From Ignavibacteria bacterium (GTDB lineage Bacteria; Bacteroidota; Ignavibacteria; UBA10030): a DNA stretch of 64,000 bases. Position numbers and translations under genes: made by a program. Below, in pieces: positions 1-9,933 of the stretch (within the stretch, counting starts at the first letter, position 1; each line of letters opens with the position of its first letter). The stretch is taken from positions 120,760-184,759 of the forward strand of contig VGVZ01000002.1 in NCBI GenBank assembly GCA_016873805.1, given 5' to 3'. Below the pieces are notes generated by a model. That model was not told the origin of the DNA, did no database searches, and worked only from the letters and a program-made list of their open reading frames with translations.

Positions 1-711
1 TTTCGTCTGACAGCCCGGCTAGTGCTCGGATCCCTTGCACTCCTTGTCGGCCTCCTGCTGACCCTCGATAATCTTGATGTTCTCAGCACGAGCCACCTGT
101 TCCGGTACTGGCCATCCCTTCTTATCGTCTTCGGTCTTTCGCAGACTCTGCTTCAGCGGGATCTTCCCAATCGTCTCGTTGGGCTCTTTCTCGCCGCTGC
201 GGGATCATTTCTTCTGCTCGATCGATTTGAAATCATCACCTTCTCCTTCTGGAGTCTCGTTCCTCTTGCTTTGTTGTTCATTGGTGGACACATGGTATAT
301 CGGTCCATTCAGGCACAGCGCGCATCAAGCCAAACCGGCGTGGGCGCGTCCGGAGCGGACAGCAGTTCGACGGTGAATCTCTTCGCCTTCATGGGTGGAA
401 TCGAACGAACGAACAGTTCCCGCACCTTCATGGGCGGCGAGGTGACGGCAATCATGGGGGGATGCGAGCTTGATCTTTCCCGCGCCGTGATGAAAGAGAA
501 TCAGGCAATTCTCCACCTCTTCACGGTGTGGGGGGGAATTGAAATCACGGTGCCGCCAGACTGGGGCGTTTCCGTGGAGGTTGTCCCTCTTCTCGGAGCG
601 ATCGAAGATACCACGACACCGCCGCGAGACGGGGCTTCAAAGATCCTCGTTGTTAAGGGATACGTCGTCATGGCGGGGGCCGAAATCAAGAACAATGGAA
701 CGGAGCGTTGA
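1..711 (+). CDS. LiaF-like / DUF5668 membrane protein (5' truncated by window edge)
   Basis: Reading frame is open from base 1 (FRLTARLVLGSLALLVGLLL...); several N-terminal TM segments, then a LiaF-like C-terminal beta domain (FMGGxE/IMGGCELDLS/VWGGIEITVPP); adjacent to a LytS-type kinase. Confidence 0.75.
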   Translation, partial: FRLTARLVLGSLALLVGLLLTLDNLDVLSTSHLFRYWPSLLIVFGLSQTLLQRDLPNRLVGLFLAAAGSFLLLDRFEIITFSFWSLVPLALLFIGGHMVYRSIQAQRASSQTGVGASGADSSSTVNLFAFMGGIERTNSSRTFMGGEVTAIMGGCELDLSRAVMKENQAILHLFTVWGGIEITVPPDWGVSVEVVPLLGAIEDTTTPPRDGASKILVVKGYVVMAGAEIKNNGTER

Positions 712-767
712 CCGCGGAAGATGACTGGCCGGGGTGACAACGAAGGAAGGCAACCAGACCAGGGCGA

Positions 768-1837
768 ATGCATCCCATTCTGAGTCATAGAGAGCGGAGT
801 ATCGTGTACGTTGGCGGGTGGCTTCTCTTTGGCTGCCTCCTCGCCCTGCTTGTTTCCTCCGCCTCCAATCTCGGTTTCGGATTATCCCTCGTGTTCGCAT
901 TGCCGATCGCCGTCCTCTACGGTTTTGTGTGTCTCTCCGCGTGGTACTTCACGCGTGCATTTCCACTTCGACGCGGTCGCTTCACGCAACTGACAATCAT
1001 TCTTCTTCTTCAAAGCGCGGTCATCGGCTCCTTTTGGGTTGGGCTTTCAACCTCGTGGAGGTGGCTTCTTGCGCAGACTGAGCTGTTCCCTGAACCGAAT
1101 CAGCTCGTTGTTGACCTCAATCTCCTTTTCGCGATCGGCATTACGCTCTATCTCTTCATCGTCGCAATTCACTATCTGGTTGTCGCGCAGGAGGAGTCGC
1201 TTGACGCCGAGCGTCGTTCCCTCGAATCCATGATGCACGCGCAGGGGGCGGAACTCCGGGCCCTGCGGGCACAGATCAACCCTCACTTTCTCTTCAACAG
1301 TCTGAATTCCATCAGCGCACTCATTCCTGAGAACCCGACTGCGGCACGAGAGATGACGATTCTTCTCTCCGACTTTTTCCGCAATAGTCTCCGGCTCGGC
1401 AACAGGGAGAAGATCGCGCTCATTGACGAGTTGAACCTTGTGTCACAGTACCTCCAAATCGAACAGATCCGATTTGGATCTCGTCTTACCGTGATCTGGA
1501 ATATTGACGAGCGTCTCCACGGTGTGCTTATCCCCCCTCTTCTCCTTCAGCCTCTGGTCGAGAATGCCGTGAAGCATGGTATTTCTCGTCGCATTGACGG
1601 GGGAACTGTCTGGATCGACGCTGTTCAACAAAGACGAACCTTGATTTTGTCAGTAAGGAATCTTTCGATCCCGAGGGAATCTCCGCGCCGAGCACCGGGA
1701 TCGGCCTGGAGAACATCCGCAGACGTTTGAAGAACGCATACCCGTCGGGGGCTGTACTGCAGACCGGCCACACTCAGGAAGAATTTTCGGTGGAAATTCG
1801 TCTCCCCATCGAGGATCGACAAACCGAACAATCATGA
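768..1837 (+). pseudogene. LytS-family sensor histidine kinase (His_kinase PF06580 + HATPase), frameshifted near 1661
   Basis: ORF 768..1730 has LRAQINPHFLFNSLNSISALI and LLQPLVENAVKHGI. Its last ~25 aa are non-native. Another frame continues FDPEGISAPSTGIGLENIRRRLKNAYPSGAVLQTGHTQEEFSVEIRLPIEDRQTEQS* to 1837, containing the HATPase G-box. Confidence 0.8.
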
Positions 1838-1847
1838 GGATCGCCCC

Positions 1848-2594
1848 GTGAGCATGATGCGCGCAGTTATCGTCGATGATGAAACGCTCGCAAGAAACGT
1901 GATCCGCGAGTATTTGAACGCTCACAAGGACATCAGCATCGTTGGCGAGTGCGAAAACGGCCTCGACGCCGTTCGCGTCATCACGGAGATGGCCCCGGAC
2001 CTCCTGTTCCTTGACGTGCAGATGCCGAAGCTGAACGGCTTCGAGGTGCTCGAGCTGGTTGATCACGATTGTGCGGTCGTCTTCATCACCGCCCACGATC
2101 ACTATGCGTTGAAAGCATTCGACGTTCACGCGGTCGACTACATCCTGAAACCGTTCCGTCGAGAACGGTTTGACGAGGCACTCGAGCGGGCCCGCAGCCG
2201 AAGAACAGTGGCGAGAGCGATTCCAAAGCAAGAGCTTCTCCACACGATCCATGAACAACACGCGCCGATCCGGCGCATCGTCGTGCGCGAGGGGACCAAG
2301 GTCCTCATCATCCCAATCAACGATGTTGACTATATACAGGCTCAGGACGACTACATCGCCGTCCATGCGGCCGGAAAGTCTCATCTCAAACAACAGCGGC
2401 TATCGAATCTCGAACGACTTATCGACGCTGGACAGTTTATGAGGATCCACCGGTCGTACCTTGTGAACGTTGAGAGAATCGTGCGCATCGAGGTGTATGA
2501 GAAGGAGAGCCGGCAGGTAATCCTCAAGACGGGCGCCCGGCTTCCTGTGAGTCGGAGTGGCTATGCCCGCCTGAAGGATATCCTTGCGATTTGA
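1848..2594 (+). CDS. LytTR-family response regulator (receiver + LytTR DNA-binding domain)
   Basis: RAVIVDDETLARN..DLLFLDVQMP receiver; C-terminal LytTR signature (VDYIQAQDDYIAVHAAGKSHL...FMRIHRSYLVNVERI); GTG start. Confidence 0.9.
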   Translation: MSMMRAVIVDDETLARNVIREYLNAHKDISIVGECENGLDAVRVITEMAPDLLFLDVQMPKLNGFEVLELVDHDCAVVFITAHDHYALKAFDVHAVDYILKPFRRERFDEALERARSRRTVARAIPKQELLHTIHEQHAPIRRIVVREGTKVLIIPINDVDYIQAQDDYIAVHAAGKSHLKQQRLSNLERLIDAGQFMRIHRSYLVNVERIVRIEVYEKESRQVILKTGARLPVSRSGYARLKDILAI

Positions 2595-2802
2595 GAGTTG
2601 AGACGACGCCGTAGCATCAGACTGGTGGGTATTTGAGGATAGATGAAATCTTGCAGCGCGGGAAGAAAATACGAAACCGGCGGAACCCCACACCCTTTGC
2701 GCTTCTGATCATGTGATGCGACACACTCTCCGATGCGCCGGGCCTCCCCATACGCGGAATTCTGCCGGCTTCAAGAGGAACATACTAATTGAGCGATACG
2801 GA

Positions 2803-2848
2803 ATGCAATACGCTGAGAAGCGTATTTGCATGTCGGATTGATAACCGA
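2803..2848. terminator. Two consecutive hairpins between convergent genes (possible bidirectional terminator)
   Basis: ATGCAATACGC tgagaa GCGTATTTGCAT followed by TGTCGG attgataa CCGACA between genes ending at 2594 (+) and 2866 (-). Confidence 0.4.
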
Positions 2849-2865
2849 CAACCCTCTTTCCCGAT

Positions 2866-3522
2866 CTATTCCTTCAGAGATACAATCCCGTTGGCCCACG
2901 CAAATCGAACGATCTCATAGGTGCTGTGCAAATTGAGCTTCTTCATCAGTCTCTCGCGGTGCGTCGTCACCGTCCGGACGCTGACAAAGAGCTTCTCCGC
3001 AATCTCCTTGTTTCTGTACCCTTCCGCTATCAACTTCAAGACCTCCAGTTCCCGCTTTGACAGCATCTCTTGTCGACTCTCCGGCTTCTCGGACCCTCCC
3101 AGCGCGCGGCGTTTGATCATAACGCTCGATATGACCGGACTGAAGTAGGCATATCCCTGATGTACCGTCTCGATGGCCATCAGCAATTCTTTCGCCGAGG
3201 TGCTCTTCAAGAGATAGCCGTCTCCACCGGCATTCATCACCTGCATCACAGAGGCCGGGTCATTCTGTAGCGTCAAGACAAGGACTTGCGTCCGACGCGA
3301 TTTCTGCTTGATCTCAGCTATCGCATCAATGGCGCAGGCCCCTGTCATGCAGATCTCCATCACGATCACATCCGGTCTGAACCGCTTCGCCTTCCGAATC
3401 GCCTCTTCTCCGCAGGCAACTTCGCCGATGACGGAAATATGCGGCTGTCTTTCGAGAAACGCTCGCACCCCTTCACGCGCGATATCCTGATCGTCTGCGA
3501 TCAGCACTTTGATTGGGTCCAT
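2866..3522 (-). CDS. NarL/FixJ-family response regulator
   Basis: MDPIKVLIADDQDIAREGVRAFLERQ receiver; LuxR HTH (LSKRELEVLKLIAEGYRNKEIAEKLFVSVRTVTTHRERLMKKL). Confidence 0.9.
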   Translation of the reverse strand: MDPIKVLIADDQDIAREGVRAFLERQPHISVIGEVACGEEAIRKAKRFRPDVIVMEICMTGACAIDAIAEIKQKSRRTQVLVLTLQNDPASVMQVMNAGGDGYLLKSTSAKELLMAIETVHQGYAYFSPVISSVMIKRRALGGSEKPESRQEMLSKRELEVLKLIAEGYRNKEIAEKLFVSVRTVTTHRERLMKKLNLHSTYEIVRFAWANGIVSLKE

Positions 3523-3624
3523 TTCACTCCCCTTCGTTGATCGACGCCAGAGACAATTGCATCCCTCCGTTCTTTCGCCCGCCCATCCCCCCAAGGAGGT
3601 GATGCGTGAAGTCATCTGTGTTTC

Positions 3625-4284
3625 TTATGTCTCAAGTCTGCTTGGCCGTGACTGTAGAAAAGCCATCGATAGAAGCCCGGAGAAGATGATGTTGAGCAAT
3701 GATTGGAATGGTACCCATGCAGGCAGAATCATGATGCTCAGCACCTCCTTGAGGAGGAATCCGATAGTCGTGAGAACGAAATCACCGGAAAAATAGACCA
3801 GCACTCCGGCGGCCACCCATATGGCCGGGCTTGTTGTCGCGTTGAGGCGAGTATCGCGCAGCGCTCTGAATATGACGATGCTCGAGCCGATACTGAGAAA
3901 CAGTGACGCAATGATTCGCAGAAGCACACCCAACATCCGGATGTCAGAAGAAATCCATGTACCCCCCAACGCAACGAGCCAAAGGAGAACGATCGAAGCA
4001 ACAATCGCCCTTCGCACGGACCGCAATGATACCCAGCGGTGCAGAACGATCATGAGAAAGCCGTACTGCAGCGGCGACCAGGCCAGCATGATCGTATCGA
4101 TGCTCGCATGATAGATTTTGAGAAGGGTGATGAGGAAATTTACCGTGGCCGTCAGAAGGACGTAGAGCAATAGAATTTGAAGATCGATCCCAAGATGGCG
4201 ACGACGATAGATCCCCGCCAGACCCGGCAGGAGGTATGCCGCAGTCGAGATTGCCCACAGGACTAAGGAATTGCCGGTCGTCAT
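3625..4284 (-). CDS. Polytopic membrane protein of unknown function
   Basis: ORF with ~7 hydrophobic segments (MTTGNSLVLWAISTAAYLLPG...). Confidence 0.6.
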   Translation of the reverse strand: MTTGNSLVLWAISTAAYLLPGLAGIYRRRHLGIDLQILLLYVLLTATVNFLITLLKIYHASIDTIMLAWSPLQYGFLMIVLHRWVSLRSVRRAIVASIVLLWLVALGGTWISSDIRMLGVLLRIIASLFLSIGSSIVIFRALRDTRLNATTSPAIWVAAGVLVYFSGDFVLTTIGFLLKEVLSIMILPAWVPFQSLLNIIFSGLLSMAFLQSRPSRLET

Positions 4285-4741
4285 GCCCGTTGACCATCCA
4301 TCAACAATCGGGCGCAGACAAACACTGCCCATCTACGATTGGGGGAGAACTTCTCGCCGGATAGGTCGTGTGTGTCACGCAGGGTGCTTTATCCATAATC
4401 TATTCAAGAATAACCTTGTGCAGATCAACCGGTTATCTGGAGTAACCTGCCGATATATGAGAGGAGTTCTCAAAAGAATTTCCGAAAACACGGCGTTGGA
4501 TCCAGCGCGTTGCGTCGTAGATCTGCAGCAAACGGGAGGATGCGTGCGGAAGTCACGCTTGATTCACATCAGGGGAGGTTCCTCAGGAACTCGGGAGGCG
4601 GACTTGAGGAGTTATTGCATGAAGAACTGTTAAAAGAATACGATGAAATTATACTCAAGCTGCGAACGAAAAGCAAGTGGAATCTGTAGCTACCGGAGGA
4701 AGGAACCGAAAGCCCCGAAATTTGTCATTTTTCTGCAATTC

Positions 4742-4770
4742 TTGACAATCCTGGCTTTTGTCGGTATATT
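4742..4770 (+). promoter_or_regulatory. Candidate sigma70-type promoter upstream of lon
   Basis: TTGACA - 17 nt - TATATT, ~93 nt upstream of the lon ATG at 4863. Confidence 0.6.
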
Positions 4771-4862
4771 CAGCGTGCCATTTGGGTGGGGGCATCGGAA
4801 CGTCTTCGATGCTCCCCCTTTTCATCTTAGGCGCTCCCCTTTACAGAAGCCGAGGTTTGACG

Positions 4863-7265
4863 ATGGGAGAAATTCCCATACGGACCAGCGAACAGGAGAT
4901 CGAGACCCTCGAGAGCATCCCGGCGGTCCTCCCTGTTCTCCCCCTGAGAGATGTCGTGCTCTTCCCGTACATGATTTTCCCTGTCCTTGTGGGGCGGGAA
5001 AGCTCTTTGCGAGCGGCAAACGAAGCCGTCGAGCGTGGCAAGAACATTTTTCTCGTCGCCCAGAAGAATCCCGCCCTAGACGAACCTACCCAGGATGATG
5101 TGTTTCGGGATGGAACCGTCGCAAAGATCATCCAGATGCTGAAGCTCCCCAACGGACTCATGAAGATTCTTGTCGATGGATTGGTTCAGGCGACGGTGAA
5201 GGATTTCGTCCCCAATCCTCACTTCATGGAAGCGGAGATTGTTATCAACCAGACCGAGGTGCTTCCCTCGCGCGAAATCGACGCGCTTGTGAGACACACG
5301 TCAACCCTTTTCGGAGAGTACGTCCGGATCAGCCGAAATGTCCCGCCTGAAGTCCTTATCGCCTTCGAAGCCATCAAGGAGCCTCAACGTCGTCTCTTCT
5401 ATATGGCCTCAAATGTCGTCCAGTCGGTTGAGGTAAAACAACGTATCCTGCAGATTCAGAACGTACGCGATCAGCTCTACGAGCTCTCCAAGATTCTCAC
5501 GACGGAAATCGATATCCTCAAAATCGAGCGCGAAATCGACACAAAGGTTCAGGACACGATCCAGAAGTCCCAGCGGAAGTTCTTCATTCAGGAGCAAATT
5601 CGCATCCTGCAGGATGAGCTTGGAGAAGATGAGGGGTCCCCGGAGCTCATCAAGACGAAGGAGCAAATCGTCAATGCGAAGATGCCCAAGGATGTTCATG
5701 AGAAGGCGATGGAGGAATTCACGAAGCTGAAGAAGACTCCCCCGATGTCACCTGAATTTACCGTCACGCGGAACTATCTCGACTGGATGACGACTCTCCC
5801 GTGGCACAAACGCACAAAGGACAACCTATCTGTCGAGCACGTCCGAGAAATACTGGACGAGGACCATTTCGGACTCGAGAAGCCCAAGGCCAGGATTCTG
5901 GAACACATCGCAGTGCTCAATCTCGTCAAGGAAATGCGCGGACAGATTCTCTGCTTTGTCGGTCCACCCGGCGTGGGAAAGACATCGCTCGGAAAGTCCA
6001 TTGCCCGTGCGCTTGGACGAAAATTTGTCCGCATTTCCCTCGGCGGCGTGAGAGACGAGGCCGAAATCCGAGGTCATCGCCGGACGTACATTGGTTCGAT
6101 GCCGGGAAAGATCATACAATCCATGAAGCGGGCCGGTGTGACGAATCCGGTGATGCTGTTGGATGAAATCGACAAGATGAGTATGGATTTTCGCGGAGAT
6201 CCTTCGGCCGCCATGCTGGAAGTTCTCGATCCGGAACAGAACGTGGCTTTCAACGATCATTACCTTGACGTCGATTATGATCTGTCCAAGGTCCTGTTCA
6301 TCACTACGGCCAATGTCCGCTATGCGATTCCTCTTCCGCTTCAGGACCGAATGGAAATCATCGAACTTCCCGGCTATCTTGACCACGACAAACGCGAAAT
6401 CGCCAAACGTCACATCATTCCAAAACAACTTGCCGAACATGGTTTGTCCGGGAGGCAGGTAACAATTCAGGATGGCGCGATCAGTAAGATTATTAACGAG
6501 TATACGCGCGAAGCAGGCGTGAGAAACCTTGAGCGCGAGATTGCCTCGGTCTGCAGAAAGGTGGCAAAGGAGATCGTTGTCTCCAAGCAGGGGAACGGCT
6601 CTTCGAAGAAAGGAAAGCGCTCTGTTGTCGTGTCGGATCAGAAGATCGAGGAATATCTTGGTGTCTCAAAGTTCAGGCGAAAATCGGCAGAGCGTGAACG
6701 CCGTGTCGGCTCCGTTACCGGCCTGGCCTGGACAAGCGTCGGCGGTGATATTCTCAATGTCGATGTCACTATCATGCGCGGAGCCGAGAAGCTGACTCTT
6801 ACCGGCCAGCTCGGCGATGTGATGAAGGAATCGGCGCAGGCCGCTCTCAGCTACATCCGATCGAGGGCTCGCGAGCTGGGCGTTCCCCGCGACTTCCACA
6901 AGGGGAACGAAATTCACATTCATCTTCCGGAGGGGGCAATTCCCAAGGACGGACCCTCTGCCGGGATTACGATGGCGATGGCCATTATCTCTGCGGCCAG
7001 TGAACGAAGGGCGCGAAACGATGTTGCGATGACGGGGGAAATCACGCTCCGGGGGAATGTTCTTCCGATCGGTGGACTGAATGAAAAGCTTCTGGCCGCC
7101 CAGCGTGTTGGAATCAAGACCGTTCTCATTCCAAAGGAGAACGAGAAAGATCTCTCAGAGATTCCTGCGAGGGTCAAGGAAGGATTGAAGATCGTCCCTA
7201 TTGCGACCATCGAAGAGGCGATTCCTCATATCTTCGACGGAAAGCGCTCCCGCAAGAAGGTGTGA
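4863..7265 (+). CDS. lon: ATP-dependent Lon protease
   Basis: LON N-terminal domain ([24 protein letters not shown]), Walker [17 protein letters not shown]16 protease motif [14 protein letters not shown]. Confidence 0.97.
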   Translation: MGEIPIRTSEQEIETLESIPAVLPVLPLRDVVLFPYMIFPVLVGRESSLRAANEAVERGKNIFLVAQKNPALDEPTQDDVFRDGTVAKIIQMLKLPNGLMKILVDGLVQATVKDFVPNPHFMEAEIVINQTEVLPSREIDALVRHTSTLFGEYVRISRNVPPEVLIAFEAIKEPQRRLFYMASNVVQSVEVKQRILQIQNVRDQLYELSKILTTEIDILKIEREIDTKVQDTIQKSQRKFFIQEQIRILQDELGEDEGSPELIKTKEQIVNAKMPKDVHEKAMEEFTKLKKTPPMSPEFTVTRNYLDWMTTLPWHKRTKDNLSVEHVREILDEDHFGLEKPKARILEHIAVLNLVKEMRGQILCFVGPPGVGKTSLGKSIARALGRKFVRISLGGVRDEAEIRGHRRTYIGSMPGKIIQSMKRAGVTNPVMLLDEIDKMSMDFRGDPSAAMLEVLDPEQNVAFNDHYLDVDYDLSKVLFITTANVRYAIPLPLQDRMEIIELPGYLDHDKREIAKRHIIPKQLAEHGLSGRQVTIQDGAISKIINEYTREAGVRNLEREIASVCRKVAKEIVVSKQGNGSSKKGKRSVVVSDQKIEEYLGVSKFRRKSAERERRVGSVTGLAWTSVGGDILNVDVTIMRGAEKLTLTGQLGDVMKESAQAALSYIRSRARELGVPRDFHKGNEIHIHLPEGAIPKDGPSAGITMAMAIISAASERRARNDVAMTGEITLRGNVLPIGGLNEKLLAAQRVGIKTVLIPKENEKDLSEIPARVKEGLKIVPIATIEEAIPHIFDGKRSRKKV

Positions 7266-7330
7266 TCCCAAAACGAACCGCCTCCGAACCGTTTGATACT
7301 CACTCTTGGATTTCTTACCTTGAACTCGGC

Positions 7331-9133
7331 ATGAGCTACCAGGTCACCGCGCGAAAATGGCGACCGATGATATTTGAAGATGTCGTCGGTCAGTCCCATG
7401 TCACCACAACGCTTCGGAACGCGATTGCGACCAATCGCGTCGCCCACGCGTACATTTTCAGCGGTGCGCGCGGATGCGGCAAGACAACGACCGCCCGCAT
7501 TCTTGCAAAAGCCCTCAATTGTTCCTCCCTCACGAACCAGAATCCGTGCAACTCCTGTGAAATGTGCGCGTCGATCACCGCGGGAAGAAGCCTCGACGTC
7601 ATCGAAATCGATGGCGCGTCCAACCGCGGCATCGAGGAAATCCGGAACCTCCGCGAATCGGTTCGCTTCACTCCCAGCCAGGCCGCGTTCAAGGTTTACA
7701 TCATCGACGAAGTGCACATGCTGACCAAAGAGGCATTCAACGCGCTTCTGAAAACGCTTGAAGAACCTCCCGCTCATGTCATCTTCATTTTCGCAACAAC
7801 AGAGGTACACAAAGTCCCCGCGACGATTCTTTCGCGTTGCCAGCGCTTCGACTTCCGGCGTATTGCCGTGAACGAAATCAGCGATCGTCTCCGTCACATC
7901 GCCAGCGAGGAGAACGTTGCAATCGAGGAAGAGGGTCTCCTATTGATCTCAAAGAAAGGAGACGGCTCCTTACGCGACGCACAAAGCATTTTCGATCAGG
8001 TTCGCTCTGCCTGTGGCAATACGATCTCGACGGCCGACGTGCTCACAACGCTGAATGTCCTTGACCAGGAGATTTTTTTCCGAGTGACCTCGCTGATTTC
8101 TGAGCGTGACGCGAAAGGGGGAATTCTCCTCGTCGATGAGATTGTGAAGAGCGGGCACGATCTGCGAGAATTCGCATCGGGATTGATCGAGCACCTCCGG
8201 AACCTCCTCGTCGCGCGTTCCACCGGGATCACCCACTTGCTGGAAGTCTCGGATCACTATCGCCAGAGGTATGATTCGGAGGCTCAGAAGTTCCCTGAGT
8301 CCGATATCCTTCGCCTCATCAAGCTCGCAACAGACGTTGACAATGCACTCCGATGGTCTCCCCAGCCCCGGTACAAGCTGGAAACAGCTCTTGTCCAGAT
8401 GATTTCGCTTGAGGGTTCTGCCAAAATCGATGAATTGCTCCTCGAGCTCGATCATTTGAAGAAGAAACTCTCGGGCTCTGCGGGCAACGATTCTCCCAAG
8501 CCTAAACCGCCCCTCCAGAGATCGGAGTCTCAACCGGCTGCAACCGCAACGCCGCGAGTTTCTGAGCACCGAAACCCCTTCGAGGTAAAGGTTGTCGGTT
8601 CGGTAAACGCCGGTCCCCTTCGTTCATTGAGCGCTGCGGTGAGCTCCCCCGGAGCGCGCCTTGAGTCGACTCCATCTCAGCCGACCGGAATGTACGAGCC
8701 GCGCCATGCCAACGCTGTCTCCATCAGCCAGCCGGGAATCGAGCAACAATCCACCCTGACGCAACTAAAACCCATTACACTGGAGTCTGCCTACTCGTCT
8801 TGGCGTGATTGGATCTCGGAAGTCAGCCATACGAAAGTCTCGGTCGGGTCGATTCTCGGAAGCACACAGATCGTCGGAGTCTCGAACGGAGCGTTGCGCA
8901 TCGGTTGTCCGGACGATTTCCATATTTCTTCGCTCAAACGGAACCGTGAATTTCTCGCCAACGCATTCTTGAAAGTCACCGGATGTGCTGTTCGCATCGA
9001 ACCCATCCTGTCCGACGTGAAACCCCAAATTGCGCCTCATCCTCCTGACGTGATTTCTGAAAACTCCGAAGTGGAAGAACATCCAGTCGTTGCCGCACTG
9101 AAACGCGAACTGGGAGCGGAGCCGGTTGAATAG
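7331..9133 (+). CDS. dnaX: DNA polymerase III subunit gamma/tau
   Basis: MSYQVTARKWRPMIFEDVVGQSHVTTTLRNAI...FSGARGCGKTTTARILAKALNC; Cys4 zinc module; VYIIDEVHMLTKEAFNALLKTLEEPP. Confidence 0.95.
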   Translation: MSYQVTARKWRPMIFEDVVGQSHVTTTLRNAIATNRVAHAYIFSGARGCGKTTTARILAKALNCSSLTNQNPCNSCEMCASITAGRSLDVIEIDGASNRGIEEIRNLRESVRFTPSQAAFKVYIIDEVHMLTKEAFNALLKTLEEPPAHVIFIFATTEVHKVPATILSRCQRFDFRRIAVNEISDRLRHIASEENVAIEEEGLLLISKKGDGSLRDAQSIFDQVRSACGNTISTADVLTTLNVLDQEIFFRVTSLISERDAKGGILLVDEIVKSGHDLREFASGLIEHLRNLLVARSTGITHLLEVSDHYRQRYDSEAQKFPESDILRLIKLATDVDNALRWSPQPRYKLETALVQMISLEGSAKIDELLLELDHLKKKLSGSAGNDSPKPKPPLQRSESQPAATATPRVSEHRNPFEVKVVGSVNAGPLRSLSAAVSSPGARLESTPSQPTGMYEPRHANAVSISQPGIEQQSTLTQLKPITLESAYSSWRDWISEVSHTKVSVGSILGSTQIVGVSNGALRIGCPDDFHISSLKRNREFLANAFLKVTGCAVRIEPILSDVKPQIAPHPPDVISENSEVEEHPVVAALKRELGAEPVE

Positions 9134-9166
9134 CCCTCAATACGCAGCGTAGAACGGAGATTCTGC

Positions 9167-9544
9167 ATGAAGACGATTCTGGTCGTAGACGATGAAGAAT
9201 CATTGCGCAAGGTCATCGCCAGTACGTTGACTCAACGGGGATACCGCGTGCTGCAAGCCGAAAACGGCCTTCAGGGATTGGAGGTTGCGCGTGAGAATCT
9301 TCCTGATCTCATCATCTCCGATGTCTACATGGAGAACATGAATGGGTTCATCATGGTTGAAATGCTTCGTGATGATCCTCCGACGGCAACGATTCCCGTG
9401 ATCATGATGACCGGCGCCGCTCAGGGAGCCGGCGCGTGGCAAGCGTATGAGGATATTGAATACCTTGAAAAAGGATTTGCGATGGATGTTCTCATCAAGA
9501 CGATCGAAGATCTCCTCGGCCGCAAGGGCGCCCGCACGTCGTAG
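9167..9544 (+). CDS. CheY-like response regulator receiver protein
   Basis: TILVVDDEESLRKVI...PDLIISDVYMENMNGF; stand-alone receiver domain. Confidence 0.85.
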   Translation: MKTILVVDDEESLRKVIASTLTQRGYRVLQAENGLQGLEVARENLPDLIISDVYMENMNGFIMVEMLRDDPPTATIPVIMMTGAAQGAGAWQAYEDIEYLEKGFAMDVLIKTIEDLLGRKGARTS

Positions 9545-9816
9545 AGCAATCCACCAGCGCACACCTCGTCCGCTTCTGTTTGCAGCACCGGATTCCCCAC
9601 GGTGGAATAGACACTCCCGTTTGCGCAGCTCGAGCGGCGATCCCTCCCGGAGACACTTTGTAGAACTCACGCCGTCGTAAAGATCGGAACCACACGTTCT
9701 TCTTCGTCTCGCCCTCCTCAAGGGTGTTCTTTCCCGTTCGTCACCTGGGTAAAACCGATCTTGATTATCTCCCCAAAAACTTATAGCTTCGAGGCAAAGG
9801 AGGACTGCATCGATTC

Positions 9817-9871
9817 TTGTTAGAGGTTTCATACGTGTTGTGACGGTTTGTTCGTTCGTCTCCTCTAACAA
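9817..9871 (+). promoter_or_regulatory. Leader inverted repeat upstream of the PorV-like gene
   Basis: Perfect 10-bp inverted repeat TTGTTAGAGG (9817-9826) / CCTCTAACAA (9862-9871). Confidence 0.5.
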
Positions 9872-9881
9872 TGTTCGATAG

Positions 9882-9917
9882 ACCGAATTCATCGTGTTGG
9901 AGGAATTCGGTTTTTTT
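9882..9917 (+). terminator. Intrinsic-terminator-like hairpin in the leader of the PorV-like gene
   Basis: ACCGAATTC (9882-9890) / GAATTCGGT (9903-9911) followed by a run of T; ends ~16 nt before the ATG at 9934. Confidence 0.65.
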
Positions 9918-9933
9918 GTCTCCGGAGGTCTCC

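Noticed and set aside
1650-2393. 247-aa minus-strand ORF over LytS/LytTR genes
   Set aside because: Antisense shadow of well-supported coding frames.
4271-4633. 120-aa plus-strand ORF upstream of lon
   Set aside because: No recognisable motif, partly antisense to the membrane-protein gene; likely spurious.
7331-9133. Possible programmed frameshift in dnaX (gamma/tau)
   Set aside because: No A6G-type slippery heptamer seen in the expected region.
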